From a bacterium (GTDB lineage: Bacteria; Krumholzibacteriota; Krumholzibacteriia; LZORAL124-64-63), in contig JAAEQC010000134.1 in NCBI GenBank assembly GCA_024231905.1, positions 1-64,000 of the forward strand: 64,000 bases of DNA, read 5' to 3'. The notes below the pieces were generated by a model. That model saw nothing but the letters and a program-made list of their open reading frames with translations, made no database searches and was not told the origin of the DNA. This document shows, in pieces, positions 59,119 through 64,000 of this stretch; the stretch's first letter is position 1; each line of letters opens with the position of its first letter. The translations under genes and the position numbers were made by a program.

Positions 59119-60690
59119 TCAGCCCTCCCGTTCGTAGGCCGGCGCCGTCACCAACCGTGGGTCATCCACGCCCTGGCCCACGGTGAAGTGGTAGAGGCTC
59201 TGCCAGGCGTGGTCCTCCAGGCCCATCATCTTGTGGACCTCGTCGTCGAAGTAGCAGCCGATGCCCGTGCCCCGCACGCCTGCCGCCTCGGCGGCCAGGT
59301 AGAGCATCTGTCCCACCACGCCCGTCTCCCAGAACAGCCGTGGGTAGAAGCCGGCGCCGTACTCGTGCAGGGGCTCATCGAAGCGCGCCAGCATGGCGGC
59401 GGCGAAAACGCCGTCGCCGGCGATCTTCTGGGTGCAGCACAGAGCGCGGGCGTGGTTCCTGAGATCGGCCGTGTCCAGGCGCACCAGAGGCACGTCGTCG
59501 GGGCAGCGCCGCGGGCGTTCCCAGGTAGCGACCGGGGGCAGGATCTCGCGCAGCTCCTCGGCGTGATCAGGTGAGCGGGACAGGAGGTACGGACCCGCCG
59601 GCAAACCCGCCACCCGGTGCACGAAGAGCAGGACCGACACCTGGGCCGGCCACGGCAACGGCACCTGGCCTGGCAGCGCACGGCGGCAGATCTCGTAGAA
59701 CGCTTCGGCATCGAGACCCGTGGCGCCGTCCATGCTCACGGCGCTGCGGCGGCCACGGACGAGGGACAGGAAGGATCGATCGCCGGTAGTCGGCGGAATC
59801 GGCGGTGCAGGCGTCTCGCCATCCCAGCCCCGGCCGGGCCAGGCGACGGCCTCGCGCACCTCCTCCACCAAGGGCCAGTCCTGGTGCCCTTCACTCAGAC
59901 GCGACGGCTCGCCGCGGGCCTCGAGGCGCTTGCGGAGATCCTCGATCTCCGAAATGGTCGGGACGCCAACCAGCTCGCTCGCGGGACCCACATGCAACAG
60001 CAGATCGGGGTGGTCCACTTCGGGGCCGTTCCGCCGCGCGCACCCCAGCAACCGCCCCACCAGCTCCGACGACAGGCCGTCCAGCAGTCGCGCCTCCCAG
60101 CCCAGCGACCGGGCCGCCAGGGTGATGGCCGCCAGGGCATGGCCCGTGTCGTGGTTGCAGTAGCGGAACGAGCGCTCCCCGTACTTCCAGGCTTCGCGCC
60201 AGACCACCGAACTCAGTCCTACCAGCAGGCCGCGCCCCGCGGGCCAACCGCAGCCCACGCCCGCATGCTCGAGGGCGTGGAGGTCGGGACGGTAGTGGTG
60301 CAGGCCGTCCTCGCGCACCAACCAGGTCTCGGTGGGATGAAGATTGCCGCTGGAAGGGTTCACGCGCAGGGCCCAGCGCTGGGCCACTTCGCCGTCGAGT
60401 CCGTGGGCCTCCTTCCAGGCGGACAGGGCCATGCTGCCGTAGAGCAACCGGCTCACGGCGGCATCGTCCACCGGCGCGGGCGGTAGGCCGCCGGCTATCA
60501 CCTCTCGCCAGGTCGGTCCGCCGGTATCGTCTTCCGGCAGGGACAACCGGCGGACGTCGGCGCCGTCGAAGCGCAGGAAGGGGTCGGGCTGGTTGGCCCA
60601 ATCCATGTACCCGAGGGAGCGGGCGTCGCGCTGGGGTTGGTGTTTGGTCTCGTCGTGGAAGCGAAAGACTGTTTTCAGATTGTTGTTCAT
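59119..60690 (-). CDS. SagB/ThcOx-type nitroreductase-fold oxidoreductase
   Basis: 523 residues, with two nitroreductase-like halves. N-terminal RFHDETKHQPQRDARSLGYM, ALRVNPSSGNLHPTETWLV (FMN-binding, the SSGNLHPTE signature) and FRYCNHDTGHALAAITLAA; the second half has RRSAVSMDG and ends YFDDEVHKMMGLEDHAWQSL YHFTVGQ. Such enzymes use FMN to oxidise peptide azolines to azoles or other substrates. No RiPP precursor or YcaO cyclodehydratase is beside it, so it is a stand-alone member with unknown substrate. ATG at 60690. Confidence 0.85.
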   Translation of the reverse strand: MNNNLKTVFRFHDETKHQPQRDARSLGYMDWANQPDPFLRFDGADVRRLSLPEDDTGGPTWREVIAGGLPPAPVDDAAVSRLLYGSMALSAWKEAHGLDGEVAQRWALRVNPSSGNLHPTETWLVREDGLHHYRPDLHALEHAGVGCGWPAGRGLLVGLSSVVWREAWKYGERSFRYCNHDTGHALAAITLAARSLGWEARLLDGLSSELVGRLLGCARRNGPEVDHPDLLLHVGPASELVGVPTISEIEDLRKRLEARGEPSRLSEGHQDWPLVEEVREAVAWPGRGWDGETPAPPIPPTTGDRSFLSLVRGRRSAVSMDGATGLDAEAFYEICRRALPGQVPLPWPAQVSVLLFVHRVAGLPAGPYLLSRSPDHAEELREILPPVATWERPRRCPDDVPLVRLDTADLRNHARALCCTQKIAGDGVFAAAMLARFDEPLHEYGAGFYPRLFWETGVVGQMLYLAAEAAGVRGTGIGCYFDDEVHKMMGLEDHAWQSLYHFTVGQGVDDPRLVTAPAYEREG

Positions 60691-60747
60691 GGTCCGGGCA
60701 AGTTACGCACGCGGCGCGACGGCCGCGACCCATCGCAGGACGCACGA

Positions 60748-60778
60748 CGGCCGCCGCCCCACCAGGGAGCGGCGGCCG
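60748..60778 (-). terminator. hairpin after bactofilin gene
   Basis: CGGCCGCCGC pairs perfectly with GCGGCGGCCG around an 11-base loop, about 23 bases after the bactofilin stop on the minus strand. No clear U-run. Confidence 0.5.
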
Positions 60779-60800
60779 GTCTCGTGGCGAAGGCCGCCGA

Positions 60801-61214
60801 CTACTTCTTGTCGTCGCCCATAGGAGGCGTGGGCTTGGCCGGCGACACGGCCGCCGGATTCTTGGCGCCCATGGAGCAGTTGCCCTCGAAGAACACGCCT
60901 TCGTCGATGACCAGGCGCTTGGTCTTGATGTCGCCCTCCACGTGGGAGCCGCTCTGCAATTCGATCTTGTTCTCGGCGGTGATGTTGCCGAAGAGCTGGC
61001 CGCCGATGATGGCGTTCTTCACCTTCACGTTGGCGTGTACCACACCGGTCTTGCCGATGACGAGGCTCTCGGGAGTGCCAATAGTGCCCTTGAATTCACC
61101 TTCGACCCGCAATGTGCCGCGCACTTCGACCTTGCCGTCGAACTTGCAGCCCTGGGCGATGATGGAGGTCTGACCGCTGGGCACGGACTGGTTCTCGGGT
61201 TCTTTTCCGAACAT
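60801..61214 (-). CDS. bactofilin
   Basis: 137 residues. The DUF583 beta-helix is clear: SIIAQGCKFDGKVEVRGTLR, VEGEFKGTIGTPESLVIGKT, GVVHANVKVKNAIIGGQLFG, NITAENKIELQSGSHVEGDI. Disordered, Pro/Lys-rich tail (SPAKPTPPMGDDKK). Bactofilins polymerise without nucleotide on the membrane and position cell-wall enzymes. ATG at 61214 with GGAGGAACACC; the frame is open further upstream but that part overlaps the M23 gene. The neighbouring M23 peptidase is its usual genomic companion. Confidence 0.93.
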   Translation of the reverse strand: MFGKEPENQSVPSGQTSIIAQGCKFDGKVEVRGTLRVEGEFKGTIGTPESLVIGKTGVVHANVKVKNAIIGGQLFGNITAENKIELQSGSHVEGDIKTKRLVIDEGVFFEGNCSMGAKNPAAVSPAKPTPPMGDDKK

Positions 61215-61290
61215 GGTGTTCCTCCTTGGGCCGGACGGGGTAGCCCGGTTTCCTGGCCGAAACGCGCGTCGTGCGCGATATGCTCCTCGA

Positions 61291-62091
61291 TCAATTCCTG
61301 GGCGGGTCGCCGGCGATGACGGATCGTGGATCGACCGCTTCGCCCTGGCGCCAGACCTCGAAATGCAGGTGGGTGGCCGTGGCCTGACCCGTTGCCCCCA
61401 TGTAGGCGATGATCTGGCCCGTTTCCACCCGGTCGCCCATAGCCACCGCCAGTCGGCTGCAATGGCCATAGACTGTTAGGTAACCGAATCCGTGTTCGAT
61501 TTCAACATAGTTTCCCAGGTGCTGGTCCTCGCCGGCGCGGGCGACCCGGCCGGCCGCCGCCGCGGTGATGGGTGTGTCGCCGGCCGAAGCAATATCCAGG
61601 CCCGGGTGGGATTCCACGCCCCGGGCCTGATTCCCCTGGATGAACTCCCGGGTGACGTAGCCCGCTGCGGGCCAGTTCACCGGCCCTTCGCTCAGGGACA
61701 GGGCAGCAGCCCGGCGCAGGGCCTCCCCCGCCGAGCCTGGGGCGCTGGCGGTCCACACCGCCAGGGAATCTTCCGCCGCCGGGGGCGCCGTGTCCACCCC
61801 GAGCATGACCAGCAGGTGTTCCTGCAGCTGGCGGGTCCCCTCCAGTTCCGCGGCCAGGGTGTCGGCCCTGGCGGCGATGACCTGGGCGGCGGCCAGTTCC
61901 CGCTCGAGGCGTCCGATCTCCTGTCGCTCCCCGTATCGTCCCGCGAAGATGGCCATGAGGCCGGCGATCATACCGGCGGTAATGAAGACCAGGCCCACGA
62001 GCGTCACCGCCATGGGGCGCGAGATGCCGTACTCCCGGGTCCGTCCATGGTCGGGGATGAAGATGATGCGTGTGTGGCGCGGGATGCCCAT
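61291..62091 (-). CDS. M23 (LytM) family peptidoglycan peptidase
   Basis: 266 residues. A membrane anchor (AVTLVGLVFITAGMIAGLMA, about 28-48), a coiled coil (IGRLERELAAAQVIAARADT) and a C-terminal M23 domain with zinc motifs HPGLDIA, YGHCS and HLHFEVW. Cleaves peptidoglycan cross-links in the periplasm. It follows the kinase gene by four bases and precedes bactofilin by 76. The pairing with bactofilin is conserved in many bacteria and links cell-shape to the polymer. Confidence 0.92.
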   Translation of the reverse strand: MGIPRHTRIIFIPDHGRTREYGISRPMAVTLVGLVFITAGMIAGLMAIFAGRYGERQEIGRLERELAAAQVIAARADTLAAELEGTRQLQEHLLVMLGVDTAPPAAEDSLAVWTASAPGSAGEALRRAAALSLSEGPVNWPAAGYVTREFIQGNQARGVESHPGLDIASAGDTPITAAAAGRVARAGEDQHLGNYVEIEHGFGYLTVYGHCSRLAVAMGDRVETGQIIAYMGATGQATATHLHFEVWRQGEAVDPRSVIAGDPPRN

Positions 62092-62095
62092 GGGG

Positions 62096-63490
62096 TCAGC
62101 CGTCCTCGATGAGGGAAGGGGAGCCGGACTCCCCGCGGGCCCGCGGCAGGTGCAGACAGAACGTGGTGCCCGACCCGGCGACGCTGTCCACGGCGATGCG
62201 CCCGCCGTGCTCGTGCACGATGCGTGCGACGATGGACAAGCCCAGGCCCGTACCCATGCCGTAGTCCTTGGTGGTGAAGAAGGGCAGGAAGATGGAGTCG
62301 CGGTGTTCCTCGGGAATGCCTTCGCCCGTGTCGGAGAAGACCACGGTCAGTTCGCCCGGGTCGCCGGCGGCGATGGTGACGGTGATGCCGCCGCCGTCGG
62401 GCATGGCGTCCAGGGCGTTGGCCATGAGGTTGAAAAAGACCTGCTCCAGTTCGTTGCGGTTGCCGTACACCCAGGGATCGGTTTCGCGTTTGATCTTCAC
62501 CTCGACGCCGGCCACGCGCAGGTTCTTCTCGAAGAGGAAACGGGTCTCGCCCAGGGCGTCGGCCAGGTCGACGCGGCCGCGATCGCTGCCCGTGGGCCGC
62601 GCAAAATTCAGGAGGCCTTTGATGATGCCGCGGCACTGTTCGGTCTGGCGGATGATGCGGCGGATGTCGTCGGCGTCGTCCTCGTCCTTGACCGTGTCCT
62701 CGAGCATCTGGGCCGACAGGAGGATCGAGCCCAGCGGCGTGTTCAACTGGTGGGCGATGCCCGCGGCGAGCTGACCGATGCCCGCCAGTTTTTCGGTCTC
62801 ACCCATGCGCGTCTCGAGCTGCTTCTCGGAGGTGATGTCCCGGGCGATGACCACGAACGAACCGGTGTCGTCGTCCAGGGGACCCGCGTCCGGGCGGATG
62901 CCCGAGACGGTCAAGCTCAGGGTTCGGGGCGCGTCGCTCGCTTCGCCCTGCTGCAGCTCGTAGGTGAGGCTGTGGCCGGTGCGCCGGACGTCACCGAAGA
63001 CCTGCTCGAGGGTGATGGTGCGATCGCGCTGCAGACCCAGGTCCAGTTCGTCAACGCTGCGGCCGAGCGCGTTGCGCCGCGGCACCCGGAAGAGGGACTC
63101 GGCGAGCTTGTTCCACTCCTGCACCCGACCCTGTTCGTCGATCAGGAAGATGGCCTCGCCGGCGTGGTTGATGATGCTCCGATATTTCTGTTCTGACCTG
63201 CGAAGACGCAAGTTAGCGAGCTCGGTATTCCGTATACGGACGTAAAAACTCCACCCCAGGCCGAGTACGAAGACCTGGAACATGCCCCTGGCCAGAAGCT
63301 CGGTGACCACGTGACCGGAGCGCCAGCCCTGCTCCCACACACCCTGCCAGGAACCGGTCTCGTTGTAGAGCAGATACAGCCAGTAGGACTGCACCACGAG
63401 CACCGAGGCCGACGCCAGGAGCAGCGCTACGAGCAGCATGCGCAACCGCTGCGCGCGACCGGGCAACCGCAATGTCTTCAAGCGGCCCAT
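62096..63490 (-). CDS. PAS-domain sensor histidine kinase
   Basis: 464 residues. TM1 (LRMLLVALLLASASVLVVQS) and TM2 (GMFQVFVLGLGWSFYVRI), a PAS domain (SIINHAGEAIFLIDEQGRVQ, EWNKLAESLFRVPRR), a HisKA-type helix with phospho-His in GIAHQLNTPLGSI, and a HATPase (NELEQVFFNLMANALDAMP, FSDTGEGIPEE, GTGLGLSIVARIVHEHGG). ATG at 63490, eight bases after the ParB stop. No response regulator is adjacent in this window. A longer upstream frame exists but overlaps parB. Confidence 0.9.
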   Translation of the reverse strand: MGRLKTLRLPGRAQRLRMLLVALLLASASVLVVQSYWLYLLYNETGSWQGVWEQGWRSGHVVTELLARGMFQVFVLGLGWSFYVRIRNTELANLRLRRSEQKYRSIINHAGEAIFLIDEQGRVQEWNKLAESLFRVPRRNALGRSVDELDLGLQRDRTITLEQVFGDVRRTGHSLTYELQQGEASDAPRTLSLTVSGIRPDAGPLDDDTGSFVVIARDITSEKQLETRMGETEKLAGIGQLAAGIAHQLNTPLGSILLSAQMLEDTVKDEDDADDIRRIIRQTEQCRGIIKGLLNFARPTGSDRGRVDLADALGETRFLFEKNLRVAGVEVKIKRETDPWVYGNRNELEQVFFNLMANALDAMPDGGGITVTIAAGDPGELTVVFSDTGEGIPEEHRDSIFLPFFTTKDYGMGTGLGLSIVARIVHEHGGRIAVDSVAGSGTTFCLHLPRARGESGSPSLIEDG

Positions 63491-63498
63491 GGTGCGCC

Positions 63499-64000
63499 TC
63501 AGAGTTCGGTGTCCACGCCCATGATCTTCAACAGGCGAATGAAGTCGTCGTCGTCGTAGAAGCGGAGACTGATGGTGCCCTTGCCGGTCTTCGCATCGCG
63601 CTGGACCGTTACCGGCGAGCCGTACATCTCCTCGGCGCGGCGGCGCAGGGCGGCCACGGCCGGATCTTCCGGCGCTGCTTTCCTGGTCTTGCGTTTGCGA
63701 CGCGGACTGCGGCCGGCGAGCTGGGCCCGCTGCTCCGCCTCGCGGACCGACAGACCGCGGCCGGCACACAGCCTGGCCAGCTGCACCCGCGACGGTCCCG
63801 GCTCCATGCCCAGCAGGGCCTTGGCGTGGCCGCGACGGATGCGGCGTTCATGCAGGAGGTCGAGCACCTCCTGTTCGAGAGTGAGGATGCGCAGCATATT
63901 GGCCACGGTGCTGCGCTTCTTGCCCAGCATCTCGGCCACCTCTTCCTGGGTGGCGTCGTAGCCGTCCAGCAGGTTTCGGTAGGCGGCGGCCTCCTCCACC
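63499..64000 (-). CDS. parB: ParB chromosome-partitioning protein (partial)
   Basis: The C-terminal ~167 residues; the N-terminal part lies beyond the right edge. Visible are EEAAAYRNLLDGYDATQEEV, AEMLGKKRSTVANMLRIL (the ParB HTH) and RRIRRGHAKALLGM, then a basic linker (RSPRRKRKTRKA) and the terminal dimer domain ISLRFYDDDDFIRLLKIM. ParB binds parS centromere sites and CTP to segregate the chromosome. It heads an operon with a kinase, M23 peptidase and bactofilin; parA would be expected further right. Confidence 0.93.
   Translation of the reverse strand, partial: VEEAAAYRNLLDGYDATQEEVAEMLGKKRSTVANMLRILTLEQEVLDLLHERRIRRGHAKALLGMEPGPSRVQLARLCAGRGLSVREAEQRAQLAGRSPRRKRKTRKAAPEDPAVAALRRRAEEMYGSPVTVQRDAKTGKGTISLRFYDDDDFIRLLKIMGVDTEL

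Noticed and set aside
61215..61469. N-terminal extension of the bactofilin frame
   Set aside because: Overlaps the M23 coding region and is Arg/Pro-rich; ATG at 61214 has an excellent ribosome site.
63491..63769. N-terminal extension of the PAS kinase
   Set aside because: Antisense-free but overlaps parB in another frame and is Arg-rich; ATG at 63490 precedes the first membrane helix.

Overview
The window comes from a high-GC, didermal (outer-membrane-bearing) bacterium. Evidence is a TonB-dependent receptor, PorV/TraF-like and other beta-barrel proteins, several lipobox lipoproteins, an octaheme periplasmic cytochrome, bactofilin and a chromosomal ParB. A YidD-TPR-membrane fusion and many exported proteins of unknown family fit the FCB side of the tree, including candidate phyla related to it. 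This placement is an inference; there is no rRNA in the window and I found no tRNA or CRISPR array.

Layout. 1-11 kb: a compositionally distinct, AT-richer defence-type island on the minus strand. It holds a radical SAM protein coupled to a AAA+ ATPase with a large helical N-terminus, a sulfur-binding-domain/HNH (type IV restriction-like) nuclease, an unassigned P-loop ATPase, an HNH nuclease, and a membrane-anchored SIR2-like/ABC-type ATPase. 11.5-20.2 kb: a tandem GIY-YIG protein, a 1246-residue membrane NTPase with TPR repeats and an internal 197-codon duplication, two sigma-70-family factors facing each other, small membrane proteins and small ORFs. 20.2-26.4 kb: a metallo-beta-lactamase-fold hydrolase and an HExxH metallopeptidase, divergent from a patatin-like lipase that is followed by a MerR regulator and an unknown protein. 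26.5-34 kb: envelope proteins, several of them broken or frameshifted at homopolymers, and two copies of a structured ~145 nt element with compensatory base changes.

34.1-40.2 kb is the most coherent system: a ten-gene minus-strand bacterial microcompartment operon. It encodes a winged-helix regulator, an RpiB-DeoC fusion, two tandem-BMC trimers, one BMC hexamer, three BMC vertex pentamers, a CoA-acylating aldehyde dehydrogenase with an encapsulation helix, and a GNAT acetyltransferase. The shell set resembles, from memory, that of Haliangium ochraceum, and the enzymes fit the sugar-phosphate-utilising (SPU) class: 2-deoxyribose 5-phosphate would be cleaved to glyceraldehyde 3-phosphate and acetaldehyde, and the acetaldehyde oxidised to acetyl-CoA inside the shell.

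40.7-64 kb looks like ordinary chromosome: an outer-membrane protein/lipoprotein pair, an octaheme hydroxylamine-oxidoreductase-like cytochrome, a membrane HTH regulator, AtpZ with a frameshifted DsrE-like gene, a DUF2779 nuclease, a CHASE8-type hybrid kinase convergent with YfiR and a TonB receptor, a TPR-sigma54 activator of mosaic composition, a formylglycine-generating-enzyme-like protein, a SagB-type oxidoreductase, and a cell-organisation operon (ParB, PAS kinase, M23 peptidase, bactofilin) that runs off the right edge.
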